In this document: in pieces, positions 16,304 to 26,625 of the stretch
Position numbering within the stretch: the stretch's first letter is position 1
Layout: the number at the start of each line of letters is the position of its first letter
Source: Argonema galeatum A003/A1
GTDB lineage: Bacteria > Cyanobacteriota > Cyanobacteriia > Cyanobacteriales > Aerosakkonemataceae
Assembly: GCF_023333595.1 (NCBI RefSeq)
Contig: NZ_JAIQZM010000017.1
Span: 1 to 64,000, forward strand
DNA length: 64,000 nt
Direction of reading: 5' to 3'
The notes under the pieces: generated by a model
Database searches by the model: none
What the model saw: only the letters and a program-made list of their open reading frames with translations
What the model was told of the DNA's origin: nothing
Program-made: the position numbers and the translations under genes

Positions 16304-17623
16304 ATGAGATTCAAGATTTTCAGTTCGGCGGCCATACTTGTGGCGATCGCTTCTTTTGGCTTGTCAGGCCCAGTATACGCTCAAACGGCCATAGAAGCGA
16401 TCGCCCTTAGTGCAGTGTCCCCTGACGCATCAAAATCGGCAGATGCGATCGCCGCTTTACGTGCCAAAGGGCCAAACGGGTTGCAGACATTTTTAGAGGT
16501 TTATGGAGATGAATTGAAACGCGATCGCACAAATCCAGCCATATCATCTCCGCAATCAAGACTAAATGCGATGCTGGATACCATCTGCCAACAGCGAGAC
16601 TGCTATGAATCTCGCTTGTATTGGTATACAGATTTGGAACAAGCAAAGGCACAAGCAAAAGCAGAAGGCAAACCGATCCTCTCGTTGCGCTTGTTGGGCA
16701 GACTCGATGAAGAATACAGTTGCGCCAACAGTCGGTTTTTCCGCATCGCCTTGTATCCTAACGCCGAAGTTTCCAAGCTATTGCGCGATCGCTTTATCTT
16801 ACACTGGCAATCGGTACGTCCCGTTCCCAAAGTGACGATCGACTTTGGCGACGGACGACAAATGCAACGCACCCTTACCGGCAATAGCATTCATTACATT
16901 CTAGATGCCGAAGGAAGAGCTATAGACGCCCTGCCGGGACTGTATGGCCCAAAAGCTTTCCAGCGACAATTAGAGCAAGCCGAGAAAGCAGTCAAGGAAT
17001 CCTCTAGACTGACAGATTCCCAGCGCGATGAGTTTTTGCGTCAGTATTATCGATCGCGCCTTGCCGAAATAGAGGGAAACTGGGCTGCCGATCTATCAAA
17101 GCTGGGCATCTCATTACCGCTCGGCAGGATTGATAATCCTCAGTCTTCAAATAATGTACCCACAGCAGAGCAAGCCGGTCAAGTAGCGATCGGTAAGTCT
17201 AGAGTAGAACTGCCCGTCGTGCGTGCAATCTCCCCAGTGCGTACAGTCCTGGAAAACGCTACCGATGACTCTATTTGGGCGAAACTTGCCCAACTCCACG
17301 TCGAAGAAGCCCGCCTCGATATTAACAGCCAAACACTAATGCGCCGGAAAAACCCGATCGCCTATCAAGTTGACGAATCACTCCAACGTACCGTTCGTAA
17401 CTTCGAGCGTTCGATCGCCGCCGACACAGTTCGCAACGAATACTTGCTCCACACCAAACTATACCAATGGTTTGCCGAAGGCGTCAGCACCAAAAACGTT
17501 CAAACCTTAAACGAACGGGTGTATGCAGAATTATTCCTCACACCCAGTTCCGATCCCTGGTTAGGACTTTTCCCCAGCGACGCTTACACTGCGATCGAAA
17601 ACGATGGAATTGGCAGAAACTAG
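16304..17623 (+). CDS. Exported thioredoxin-fold-like hypothetical protein, 439 aa
   Basis: An N-terminal signal peptide is clear: MRFK, a hydrophobic run to about residue 20, then VYAQ, so the protein is probably periplasmic or lumenal. Residues about 100-215 resemble a thioredoxin-like domain of the kind that follows AKAEGKPILSLRLLG, but no CxxC redox pair is present. Four cysteines lie at CQQRDC and SCANS positions nearby. The C-terminal half is helical and charged. I choose the ATG at 16304 because AGGAG lies seven bases upstream; TTG and GTG codons just before it are not needed. The exact role is unknown. Nothing next to it suggests an operon. Confidence 0.75.
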   Translation: MRFKIFSSAAILVAIASFGLSGPVYAQTAIEAIALSAVSPDASKSADAIAALRAKGPNGLQTFLEVYGDELKRDRTNPAISSPQSRLNAMLDTICQQRDCYESRLYWYTDLEQAKAQAKAEGKPILSLRLLGRLDEEYSCANSRFFRIALYPNAEVSKLLRDRFILHWQSVRPVPKVTIDFGDGRQMQRTLTGNSIHYILDAEGRAIDALPGLYGPKAFQRQLEQAEKAVKESSRLTDSQRDEFLRQYYRSRLAEIEGNWAADLSKLGISLPLGRIDNPQSSNNVPTAEQAGQVAIGKSRVELPVVRAISPVRTVLENATDDSIWAKLAQLHVEEARLDINSQTLMRRKNPIAYQVDESLQRTVRNFERSIAADTVRNEYLLHTKLYQWFAEGVSTKNVQTLNERVYAELFLTPSSDPWLGLFPSDAYTAIENDGIGRN

Positions 17624-17908
17624 GGGCTAGGGGCTAAAAAAGTCAAAAGTCAAAAGTCAAAAGTCAAAATGATCGTGGGGCAGAGGGCTAGAGAGGCTAA
17701 CTGTGATTTTGAACACAGATTCCTCTATCCCTGCATCCGCGCCTATCCGTGTCGTGTAGAGGAAGATAGGAAAAAGGAAAAGATTTCAGATTTCAAATAG
17801 AAATAAAACCTAAAATCTCAAATCTCAAATCTCAAATCTCAAATCTCAAATCTAAAATGGGCTACCCTGAAGGGTAACTAACCCTACAACAAGTAAGCAA
17901 CAAGTTTT
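17624..17908. repeat. Repeat-filled gap upstream of gnd
   Basis: The gap holds GGGGCTAGGGGCTA, four copies of GTCAAAA (17640-17668) and about six AAATCTC/AAATCTA heptamers (17812-17858). A short GCTACCCTGAAGGGTAACTA hairpin-like stretch lies at 17861-17880. No ORF in it is convincing. The gnd promoter must lie among or upstream of these repeats. Confidence 0.8.
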
Positions 17909-19411
17909 ATGGCACTACAAAACTTTGGTGTGATTGGTTTAGCCGTCATGGGTGAAAACTTGGCGCTGAATGTAGAGCGCAATGGTTTTCCAATTGCTGT
18001 ATACAATCGCACAAAAGAAAAAACAGACGCCTTCATGGCAACACGCGCCCAAGGGAAAAATGTCGTAGCCGCCTATAGCATAGAGGACTTTGTAAAATCC
18101 TTGGAACGCCCCCGCAAAATCCTAATTATGGTGCAAGCGGGTAAACCAGTGGATGCGGTAATTGGTCAGCTTAGACCCCTGTTGGAAGAAGGCGATATTA
18201 TTATCGACGGCGGTAACTCTCTGTTTGAAGATACTGCCCGCCGCACCCGCGAATTAGAGCCAGCTGGGTTTAGGTTTATCGGTATGGGCGTCAGCGGTGG
18301 TGAAGAAGGGGCGCTGAATGGCCCCAGCTTGATGCCGGGAGGCACCGTAAGCTCTTACGAGTATTTAGAGCCAATTTTCACCAAAATTGCGGCTCAGGTG
18401 GATGATGGCCCCTGCGTGACCTACATCGGCCCCGGTGGTGCGGGCCACTATGTCAAGATGGTGCATAACGGCATTGAGTATGGCGATATGCAGCTGATTG
18501 CAGAAGCATACGACTTGCTCAAGAATGCGGCGGGACTCGATGACAAGCAACTGCACGAAGTTTTTGCCGAATGGAATACTACCGACGAACTCAATTCGTT
18601 TTTGATTGAGATTACAGCGGATATCTTTAACTACATAGATCCAGAAACAAATCAACCCCTCGTTGAGATGATTATGGATGCGGCGGGGCAGAAGGGAACA
18701 GGTCGCTGGACGGTACAAAGTGCTTTGGAATTGGGTGTCTCTATTCCGACGATGACGGCGGCGGTAAATGCCCGGATTATTTCTTCTTATAAGAAGGAAC
18801 GGGTCGCAGCTTCCGAAATTTTAACAGGCCCTTCTGGAAAGTATGAGGGAGATCCCAAAACCTTTGTTAACCAAATTCGCGATGCTCTCTACTGTTCAAA
18901 AATCTGCTCTTACGCGCAGGGAATGGCTTTATTGAGTTCGGCGTCGAAGGCTTATTCCTATAACCTTAACCTGAGTGAAATTTCCCGTATTTGGAAGGGT
19001 GGTTGTATTATTCGGGCTGGGTTCTTGAATAAGATTAAAGATGCCTTTAAGGAGAATCCAAACTTGCCGAATATGCTGTTAGCGCCTGAGTTTAAGCAGA
19101 CAATTTTGGATCGGCAATCAGCATGGCGGGAAGTGTTGGCGCAAGCGGCAAAACTGGGTATTCCAGTTCCGGCGTTTAGTGCGTCATTGGATTATTTTGA
19201 TAGTTACCGACGCGCACGCTTACCCCAAAACCTCACCCAAGCACAACGCGACTACTTCGGGGCCCATACCTATGAGCGCCTTGACAAATCAGGTTCCTTC
19301 CACACCGAATGGACTAAGGCTGCTGAGGATTCCGTACAAACTTCTACACCTCGTCCTCTTCAAGCCCAAGATCCAGCGATCGCTGTTCGCACTACAGGTG
19401 GTGCTGAATAA
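17909..19411 (+). CDS. gnd: 6-phosphogluconate dehydrogenase (decarboxylating)
   Basis: The enzyme oxidises 6-phosphogluconate to ribulose 5-phosphate and CO2, making NADPH. It is the third step of the oxidative pentose phosphate route, the main night-time NADPH source in cyanobacteria. The dinucleotide fold begins FGVIGLAVMGENLALN. IIDGGNS and KMVHNGIEYGDM carry the catalytic lysine and glutamate region. The C-terminal helical domain includes IWKGGCIIRAGFL. At 500 residues it is longer than the usual 470-480, with the extra length in a low-complexity C-terminal tail after the conserved AHTYERLD. zwf and opcA are not in the window. Confidence 0.97.
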   Translation: MALQNFGVIGLAVMGENLALNVERNGFPIAVYNRTKEKTDAFMATRAQGKNVVAAYSIEDFVKSLERPRKILIMVQAGKPVDAVIGQLRPLLEEGDIIIDGGNSLFEDTARRTRELEPAGFRFIGMGVSGGEEGALNGPSLMPGGTVSSYEYLEPIFTKIAAQVDDGPCVTYIGPGGAGHYVKMVHNGIEYGDMQLIAEAYDLLKNAAGLDDKQLHEVFAEWNTTDELNSFLIEITADIFNYIDPETNQPLVEMIMDAAGQKGTGRWTVQSALELGVSIPTMTAAVNARIISSYKKERVAASEILTGPSGKYEGDPKTFVNQIRDALYCSKICSYAQGMALLSSASKAYSYNLNLSEISRIWKGGCIIRAGFLNKIKDAFKENPNLPNMLLAPEFKQTILDRQSAWREVLAQAAKLGIPVPAFSASLDYFDSYRRARLPQNLTQAQRDYFGAHTYERLDKSGSFHTEWTKAAEDSVQTSTPRPLQAQDPAIAVRTTGGAE

Positions 19412-19417
19412 AGTTAT

Positions 19418-19438
19418 AGGGTGGGCAATGCCCACCCT
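19418..19438 (+). terminator. Hairpin after gnd
   Basis: AGGGTGGGC and GCCCACCCT form a 9-bp stem with a 3-base loop seven bases after the gnd stop. It is followed by AGTTTTGT rather than a clean T run. Confidence 0.6.
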
Positions 19439-19505
19439 AGTTTTGTGCTGTAGAGGGATGCGATCGCATTTCTTTTGCCAATTGAATGGCAAATATAAGT
19501 AGCTA

Positions 19506-19536
19506 GAAACCCGGTTTCTTGGAGAAACCGGGTTTC
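19506..19536. repeat. GAAACCCGGTTTC palindromic repeat, copy 1
   Basis: GAAACCCGGTTTC and GAAACCGGGTTTC form a 13-bp stem with a 5-base loop. Further copies are at 21622-21652, 34475-34506 and 39614-39644. The following TGGGTGTTACGTTTATTTACGC-like flank is shared with the copy at 34475, so the mobile unit is longer than the hairpin. Confidence 0.85.
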
Positions 19537-19623
19537 TAAGGTTTCTGGGGTTTGTGGGTGTTACGTTTATTTACGCAATCCAAAATCTAAAATCGGGCGG
19601 TAATTTCCTATCAACCATCACCT

Positions 19624-21117
19624 CTAGGATACTTTAAAGCCAGAGACTTCCTGACGCAAGCTTTGTGCTACCTCGTTCAATTGCCTAATGGCACCGTTAA
19701 CCTCGCGCAAAGACTGAACTGTTTGGGAAGAAGTTTCACTCAATTGCACCATCGCTTCACTGATTTGTTGTGCCCCTTCGGACTGAGCCTCCATGCTGCC
19801 ACTCACCTTGTGAAATCGAGGGGTAAGGGTTTGTACTTGCTCGATAATCGACTCTAATTTGGTGCTGATATTTCCCACATCTTCCACCCCTCGTTCTACT
19901 TCTTTGGTGAACCCATCCATTTCCATCACCCCAGCAGAAACTGAGCTTTGCATTTCTTTGACCATATTCTCGATGTCTAAAGTAGCGACGGCGGTTTGGT
20001 CGGCTAGGCGGCGAATTTCTCTGGCAACAACCGCAAACCCAGTACCGTACTCTCCAGCTTTTTCTGCTTCAATCGCAGCGTTAAGGGAGAGTAGATTGGT
20101 TTGATCGGCAACTTTGGTGATGGTGGTGATGATGCTGTTGATGTTGTTGGATTTTTCGCTAATTTGTGCCAGTTTTGATGAGATATTCCCTGTGGAATTG
20201 GCCAGAATTCGCATGGTTTTTTCCATGTGGATCAAGTCTTTCTGACTCTCCCCGGCGGCTTGCGCTGTGGCTTGGGAGGTGTACTGGACTTCATCCATTG
20301 TCTTCACCAGTTGGCTGGAGGTGGCAGCAATCTCTTTCGCTGTGACTGCTACTTCATTGGTGGAGGCTACCTGTTCATTTATGGTTGCTTCCAATTGTTT
20401 GCCAGATGCCGCAATTTGGGTGGTCGAGGTGGTAACTTGAATGCCAGATTTTTGCACTTCAGAGATTAAGGAAGTTAATTTTTCGATGATTGTGCCGATC
20501 AGATACCCGACCGTTATAGCGATCGCCATAGAGATGATTGGAATGACTAAAGAGGCTTTGTTTACGAGAGCGAGATTATTTGTTGTATTTTCAAGATTTT
20601 CTTTTAATTTGGCTACTTCTTCTTGTCGAAATTCTTGATTTAAACTGTCAAGTCCTCGAACAATTGATTTAGATTGTCGAAGCAATAGATTTACCGCCTC
20701 GTCTTGCTTATTCGCATCCCTCAAGCGGACGGTTTCCCTTGCTACATCTCTAAATTGATTGGCTAGATCAACCATTTTGTTATATCTTTCTTTCTGTTGG
20801 GCAGTGGTATTTTCAATTAAATCATTTGCGCGTTCAGCAGCTGCTAGATAATTTTTTTCTTCCTTGTTAAAATTGTCCAAAGAATTTTCACTATTCCCAA
20901 CCAGTAGATAGCCCCTCATCTGCCGCCCCATCAGAGCAATTCTCAGAATCATGTCATCGGTTTCTAAAAGGAGGTTTTGCGAAGCAGATACTTCTTTAAA
21001 AATTTCTTGAGTTCGAGCATTATTTAAATAAACTAGGGTGCTGAATACAAGGAAAAATACGATCGGAATTGAATATCCAATCAGTATGCGGCTTTTTAAT
21101 TTATTATTAGCGAACAT
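19624..21117 (-). CDS. Methyl-accepting chemotaxis protein, 497 aa
   Basis: This membrane chemoreceptor feeds a CheA kinase, most likely for phototaxis or pilus-driven gliding. TM1 is about residues 11-30. The periplasmic helical part at 35-185 has a CHASE3-like pattern (RQMRGYLLVGN). TM2 is about 188-212 (VIPIISMAIAITVGYLIGTI). A long cytoplasmic coiled coil follows with the signalling hairpin tip NAAIEAEKAGEYGTGFAVVA. The usual GRGFAVVA reads GTGFAVVA here. No CheA or CheW gene is nearby, so it is an orphan receptor that must use kinases encoded elsewhere. Confidence 0.92.
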   Translation of the reverse strand: MFANNKLKSRILIGYSIPIVFFLVFSTLVYLNNARTQEIFKEVSASQNLLLETDDMILRIALMGRQMRGYLLVGNSENSLDNFNKEEKNYLAAAERANDLIENTTAQQKERYNKMVDLANQFRDVARETVRLRDANKQDEAVNLLLRQSKSIVRGLDSLNQEFRQEEVAKLKENLENTTNNLALVNKASLVIPIISMAIAITVGYLIGTIIEKLTSLISEVQKSGIQVTTSTTQIAASGKQLEATINEQVASTNEVAVTAKEIAATSSQLVKTMDEVQYTSQATAQAAGESQKDLIHMEKTMRILANSTGNISSKLAQISEKSNNINSIITTITKVADQTNLLSLNAAIEAEKAGEYGTGFAVVAREIRRLADQTAVATLDIENMVKEMQSSVSAGVMEMDGFTKEVERGVEDVGNISTKLESIIEQVQTLTPRFHKVSGSMEAQSEGAQQISEAMVQLSETSSQTVQSLREVNGAIRQLNEVAQSLRQEVSGFKVS

Positions 21118-21333
21118 TTGAACTTTATCCCTAACTGTGTAAAATTATACAAAGCCTATTATAATAAGGCTGAATTTGGTATGATGGTAAATATATTATA
21201 CAATCTTTACACTCGATCTGGTGTTAGCCAGATCCGGTTTTACCCGATCGCACTTAAACTATTGATTTAAACTATGCCTCACAAATGTAGATTGAGCGAT
21301 CGTTAATACTAAGTAAAGAGTTAGCAGATTTAG

Positions 21334-22425
<1,092 letters not shown>

Positions 22426-22454
22426 GATTTATCTGCTATCATGGCTTTGTACCA

Positions 22455-22528
22455 GGGGCTGTGGCTCAGATGGATAGAGCGAGCGCCTCCTAAGCGCTAG
22501 GTCATGGGTTCAAGTCCCATCAGTCCCG
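22455..22528 (+). tRNA. tRNA-Arg (anticodon CCU)
   Basis: The cloverleaf folds by eye. Acceptor GGGGCTG pairs with CAGTCCC (one G-T). The D arm is GCTC...GAGC. The anticodon stem is AGCGC/GCGCT around the loop CTCCTAA, giving CCU. The T arm is ATGGG-TTCAAGT-CCCAT. The discriminator base is G and CCA is not encoded. It decodes AGG. Confidence 0.95.
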
Positions 22529-22618
22529 TACTAATCCAATAGCAGTTGAAAAGAATCTTTCAAAAGATTCCTAAAGTGGTAATCTGGGAGCGATACCTAC
22601 GGCTAGGAAGACAATCCT

Positions 22619-23290
22619 ATGCTTACTATTTATCGTCAACGCTATTTAGCTGTCTGCATGGTTTTAAAAATTTCTCGCAGTCAACAACGATACAAACTGA
22701 AAAAAACTTCGTGCGCTAAATCGCACTTTAAGCGCAGATTTTTTCTATCAGCGCTGGTGTTTCCTGTTGTACTTTGGGTTGGCTACAAACAAATTAGAAG
22801 TCTTGAGCAACCCCAGGCAGTTTTGATGTTAGGCGGTTCAACACCGGCATTGGAGCGAGAAAGGTTCACAGCAAAATTTGCGAGTAAGTATCCAAATTTA
22901 CATATTTGGATTTCTTCCGGTGGTCCTGGTGGTTACAATATTTACGTCAAAAAAGTTTTCGCCAAAGCGGGTGTTGACTCAGACCGCCTGTACTTGGACG
23001 AACAGGCTGTAGATACGGTGACGAACTTCACCACTTTGGTTGATGAGTTAAAAGCTCGTGGCATCCATAGCGTTTATTTAATTACTTCCGACTACCATAT
23101 GCGCCGCGCTCAGATTGTTGGGGAGATTGTTTTGGGAAGCCGGGGCATCGTTTTCAAGCCTGTGTCAGTTCCTTCTGGGAAAGCGTCCGAACCGATCGAA
23201 AAAGCTTTCCGCGATGGAGCTAGAGCAATTCTTTGGGTCACTACTGGAAATACAGGATCGAGTTTTAGTCGGCTTTTTTCGGGCCACTAA
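22619..23290 (+). CDS. YdcF/SanA-like DUF218 membrane protein, 223 aa
   Basis: The DUF218 fold is recognised from AVLMLGGSTPALERERFTA, ISSGGPGGYN, VDTVTNFTTLVDEL and ITSDYHMRRAQ. Members such as SanA and ElyC are inner-membrane proteins linked to envelope barrier function and undecaprenyl-phosphate or peptidoglycan metabolism. A single N-terminal hydrophobic anchor (about residues 41-59) leaves the domain outside the membrane. The ATG at 22619 is the first of two possible; the second is at residue 14. An inverted-repeat terminator lies in the 63-base gap before the convergent permease gene. Confidence 0.85.
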   Translation: MLTIYRQRYLAVCMVLKISRSQQRYKLKKTSCAKSHFKRRFFLSALVFPVVLWVGYKQIRSLEQPQAVLMLGGSTPALERERFTAKFASKYPNLHIWISSGGPGGYNIYVKKVFAKAGVDSDRLYLDEQAVDTVTNFTTLVDELKARGIHSVYLITSDYHMRRAQIVGEIVLGSRGIVFKPVSVPSGKASEPIEKAFRDGARAILWVTTGNTGSSFSRLFSGH

Positions 23291-23310
23291 TCCTGTCGTA
23301 AGAATTCAGG

Positions 23311-23351
23311 AGTCAGAATGGAGGGTTCGCTTCCCCTCCTGTATTCTGACT
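23311..23351. terminator. Bidirectional hairpin between convergent genes
   Basis: AGTCAGAAT (23311-23319) pairs with ATTCTGACT (23343-23351), with an inner GGAGGG/CCCTCC pairing. It lies between the DUF218 gene and the AI-2E-family permease, whose 3' ends face each other. Confidence 0.65.
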
Positions 23352-23353
23352 GT

Positions 23354-24424
23354 TTACGTCACATCTGAACTTATCGATTTCATATCTTCAATTTCAAACA
23401 AACTAACAACTACTCCAGCAATAGGAATAGCCAGAAAGATTCCTAATAAACCGGCTAATCTATAGCCGACTAATAGTGCAAAAAACACTACCACAGGATT
23501 AATGTTAAGCGAATTTTGCATAATCCGAGGTGCAACTAAATTATCTTTTATCTGCTGAATCACAATACAAGTTATGAATACTTTGAGGGCTAGCCAACCA
23601 TTTTGAGGCAATACAATAAAACAAATTAGACTTATTCCTAATGAGGAGCCAATTCCGGGAATTAACTCAAAAAATCCGGCTATTGCTGCTAACACTAAAG
23701 GAAAAGGTACTTGTAAAATTAAGAATACCATACAGGTGGCAGTGCTAAAAAATAAACTTAATAGCATTTGTCCGCGAAAAAATCCTAAGAAGTTGCGCTG
23801 AACTATATTTGTAAATCGGCTTCGGAGTTGTTTAGATACAAGCTTAAGGAGGAAACCCCAAAGTCTTTCCCCATCTAGTAGCATGAAAAAAGCGACAACT
23901 TCAATGAGAATCATCTTGATTAAAGAATCCACCAATATTTGCGTAGTAGCTATCCCAGTACTAAGAAAAGCTGGAAATTGAGTGCGAATAAACTCTTCAG
24001 GGCTACGCAGAAAATTTTCAATTTTATCGAAATCTACCTGAAGCTGTCTGGCACGAAGGTAACTTGCCAGTCGCTCTAGTAAAGGTGTTATAGATTTGGA
24101 AAATTCAGGTATTTTGTCAATAAGTTGTTGTCCTTGAGATACAATTGCTAATCCCACCGTGAAAGTTAAAATTCCCAGAATCAAAAGGCTGATCGAGAAA
24201 ACTAAGCTAACCGCTACACCGCGTGGCAAAAAACGATTGAGCCATCGCACCGGATAGCTGAGCAAAAAAGCTACTATCCCTGCAAATGTGAAGATTACAA
24301 TGACATCTTTAAAGTAATCTAAAAGCAATATTAGCGCCCAGGCAGACGCAAACAGTAGCAAAAAGCGAATCAACGCTAAATTGGTGAGTCGCTCCCAAAA
24401 ATTTTGTGTATGTGGTTCGCTCAT
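23354..24424 (-). CDS. AI-2E family (PerM-like, UPF0118) transporter
   Basis: About eight hydrophobic segments are present in the family order: two near the N-terminus, a long soluble loop at residues about 95-165, then a C-terminal cluster with PGIGSSLGISLICFIVL, VIQQIKDNLVAPRIM and LAGLLGIFLAIPIAGV. Substrates vary in this family (autoinducer-2 export, Na+/H+ exchange) and cannot be read from sequence. I choose the ATG at 24424 because GGAG lies just upstream. The longer frame to 24499 would add 25 residues without a ribosome site. It is probably monocistronic. Confidence 0.9.
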   Translation of the reverse strand: MSEPHTQNFWERLTNLALIRFLLLFASAWALILLLDYFKDVIVIFTFAGIVAFLLSYPVRWLNRFLPRGVAVSLVFSISLLILGILTFTVGLAIVSQGQQLIDKIPEFSKSITPLLERLASYLRARQLQVDFDKIENFLRSPEEFIRTQFPAFLSTGIATTQILVDSLIKMILIEVVAFFMLLDGERLWGFLLKLVSKQLRSRFTNIVQRNFLGFFRGQMLLSLFFSTATCMVFLILQVPFPLVLAAIAGFFELIPGIGSSLGISLICFIVLPQNGWLALKVFITCIVIQQIKDNLVAPRIMQNSLNINPVVVFFALLVGYRLAGLLGIFLAIPIAGVVVSLFEIEDMKSISSDVT

Positions 24425-24616
24425 ATTTTCTCCAGGTAGTTGCCCAAAATTTTTATAGCCTCCTGCCGCTAAAATCAAGTCAGCAATCTCTGGCTTCATT
24501 ATCTATCTTCACAAAAGCTAAAAAAATTTAATCTTAAGCGGCTATGAAGTAGGTGGAAGTGCCACCTATCGCTTGAAGCAATTGCACGTGGAAATTCCGA
24601 AGTAAGCGAGAATAGT

Positions 24617-24946
24617 TCAGCTGCCGATTAATGAAATTCCCTCATTTGCGAACCTCATTGCGGGTTCTTGCACCAGCACGTAAGGCTGTACTATCAGAGC
24701 GTTAAATCGCTTAGCGTGGTTAGCTTGCCAAGAAGCCATTTGAGTGGGGGACGGTTTGGAGATGAGTTGTTCACCAATCCAATGCTGGATAGATAAGACA
24801 TCATCATTAGCGATCGCAACTCCCACATCTACTAAGTCTAGTCCTGGATTGACCACAATTAAGCGATCGCGCTGAGCGTGGGGCATCAGCCATTCCCACT
24901 CTGCCTGATCCAGGGCCGCCGCTAATTCCACTTTTAGATCCTGCAT
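24617..24946 (-). CDS. DUF2288 family protein, 109 aa
   Basis: A short soluble protein matching the cyanobacterial DUF2288 pattern: LAAALDQAEWEWLMPHAQRDRLIVV, LVDVGVAIANDD, WIGEQLISKPS and FNALIVQPYVLVQ. Its function is unknown. It has no signal peptide and no metal motif. The ATG follows TGAGGA with almost no spacer, so translation may start slightly later or be weak. It is separated by 77 bases from plsC upstream on the same strand. Confidence 0.82.
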   Translation of the reverse strand: MQDLKVELAAALDQAEWEWLMPHAQRDRLIVVNPGLDLVDVGVAIANDDVLSIQHWIGEQLISKPSPTQMASWQANHAKRFNALIVQPYVLVQEPAMRFANEGISLIGS

Positions 24947-25023
24947 TCCTCAAAAATTTTGCTTAATTTATGGCTTATTCTAGCTTGCCATTCCAACAAG
25001 AAAACTCCCTCTGGCTACATAGT

Positions 25024-25662
25024 TCAACGCCCCAAGTCGTGCATTGCATTAATCGCCGCAGCACATTTTTGCGTCACAGCTTCTAATTCATCCCGCTTTC
25101 CAGAAGTGGGAGGCTCTATTATCTCACCAATACGCACCGTTACCGACACCAATCGCGGTATCGGAGAACCTTTTTGCACGATCTCCTCAGTACCCCATAA
25201 ACTCACTGGCAGCAGGGGAGCTTTCGCCTTAGCCGCAATCATCGCCGCACCCAGTTTCGGTTCCGTAATGCGTCCATCTGGGGTGCGCGTGCCTTGCAAG
25301 AAAACACCTGTGGCCCAACCCTGTTCTAGATAATTAAGGGCCGATCGAATCGCACTTCTGTCTGCTGACTCGCGATTGACTGGATAAGCGCCGTACAAGA
25401 GAATACCTTGCTTGAGAACGGGAATTTTAAATAACTCTTCCTTAGCCATAAAGGCGACGGGACGACCCACGCAAGAAGATAGAATTGGCGGGTCAAAGTA
25501 ACTGGCGTGGTTGCTCGCTACCACCAGTGGCCCCGATCGCGGCACTTGCTCTGCACCGTAAATGCGGCCCCGAAAGTAAACGTGGAGCATGGGGCTAACC
25601 ACCGACCACTTAAAGGCGCGGTAGAAGAACAAGTTAATTAAAGGTTCTCGACTTCTTGCCAC
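25024..25662 (-). CDS. plsC: 1-acyl-sn-glycerol-3-phosphate acyltransferase
   Basis: PlsC adds the second fatty acyl chain to lysophosphatidic acid at the membrane, making phosphatidic acid for all glycerolipids. The NHxxxxD catalytic motif is NHASYFD. The second block is LFKIPVLKQGILLYGAYPVNRES, and the third is VFLQGTRTPDG, where the usual FPEGTRS reads LQGTRT. I place the start at the GTG at 25662, where the family usually begins (VARSREPL). The longest frame starts with TTG at 25698 and would add 12 residues. It follows the PstS-like gene after about 50 bases and may be co-transcribed with it. Confidence 0.88.
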   Translation of the reverse strand: MARSREPLINLFFYRAFKWSVVSPMLHVYFRGRIYGAEQVPRSGPLVVASNHASYFDPPILSSCVGRPVAFMAKEELFKIPVLKQGILLYGAYPVNRESADRSAIRSALNYLEQGWATGVFLQGTRTPDGRITEPKLGAAMIAAKAKAPLLPVSLWGTEEIVQKGSPIPRLVSVTVRIGEIIEPPTSGKRDELEAVTQKCAAAINAMHDLGR

Positions 25663-25715
25663 AGCAGACAATTCCGTAAACGCATACAAGTAAAGCAAAG
25701 TATTAGCGTAGCAGC

Positions 25716-26618
25716 TTAATTGCCAACAAACATAGCCTGCTGTCCTTGAGGCGAAGTCGCATATCCCGTGAAAGCTTGAACTGCTGGAGTAGGTGGATTT
25801 TTATAGATGTAAAACAGCGTTCTTTGATAGGGATAATTGGCGGTTCCTGGCGTTACGCCATCGATCGCAACAACCCGCACTGTTTGCTGGGTTGCTACTT
25901 GAGCGTAAGTGGCATAACCAATACCATTATTTCCTAAAGCGCGGAGTAAGCCAGTGGTTTCATCCCTTGGTAGAGTAATAATATTGGGAGTAATGCCGAA
26001 ATTAGCACCTTTTAGCACCAATTCCTGAAATGACTTATTTGTGCCGCTAACGGCTGGGCGATTAATTACCTGGATCGGTGCTGCTGGCCCCCCTACGGCA
26101 GACCAATTGTTGATTTGGCCTTGAAAGATGTCCGCTACTTGGGTATTGGTTAAACCGCCGCTGAAAGGGTTAGTTTTTCCTACGACTACTGCAATTTGAT
26201 CTGTAGCTATTGGCACTGCTACTAAACCCTGACTTTGTTCTTGTGCTGTCAAAGGTCGCGATACTGCTGCCAAATCTACTCTACCAGCTAGAAGATCCTG
26301 AATTCCCTTATCGGAACCGCCAGCATTTGTAGTAACGGTACTACCTTGAAATTGTGCCTGAAAGCCGCGTTTGAGGTTTTCGTTAATTGTCACCATGCTG
26401 GTGGCACCATCAATCTTGAGCGTTGTGCCAGCTGGCACTGATGTAGGTGCTGTACCTGCTGCTGGTGCTGCGGGAAGCGCTGCGGGAGGCGCTACGGGAA
26501 GATTCGTGTTTACTTGCGCTGCTGGTTTCTTCATAAAAAAGAACCAGTAACCACCACCTGCGAGGAGCAAAAATATCAATATAAAAACAATTGGGGGAGG
26601 GCTGCTTTTCTGAGCCAT
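25716..26618 (-). CDS. PstS-like periplasmic substrate-binding protein
   Basis: The N-terminal anchor at residues about 9-28 (VFILIFLLLAGGGYWFFF) is followed by an Ala/Pro linker. A PBP domain (about 65-300) has the phosphate-binding-protein pattern: IDGATSM, NAGGSDKGIQDLLAGRVDLAAVSRPL, VADIFQGQINNW, VSGTNKSFQELVL and NNGIGYATYAQV. PstS proteins bind phosphate for an ABC importer, but no pstCAB genes are here. Its ATG is seven bases after the stop of the PspA-like gene, which strongly suggests one transcript with that membrane-stress protein. It may sense or buffer an anion at the membrane rather than feed a transporter. Confidence 0.87.
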   Translation of the reverse strand: MAQKSSPPPIVFILIFLLLAGGGYWFFFMKKPAAQVNTNLPVAPPAALPAAPAAGTAPTSVPAGTTLKIDGATSMVTINENLKRGFQAQFQGSTVTTNAGGSDKGIQDLLAGRVDLAAVSRPLTAQEQSQGLVAVPIATDQIAVVVGKTNPFSGGLTNTQVADIFQGQINNWSAVGGPAAPIQVINRPAVSGTNKSFQELVLKGANFGITPNIITLPRDETTGLLRALGNNGIGYATYAQVATQQTVRVVAIDGVTPGTANYPYQRTLFYIYKNPPTPAVQAFTGYATSPQGQQAMFVGN

Positions 26619-26625
26619 AAGATTT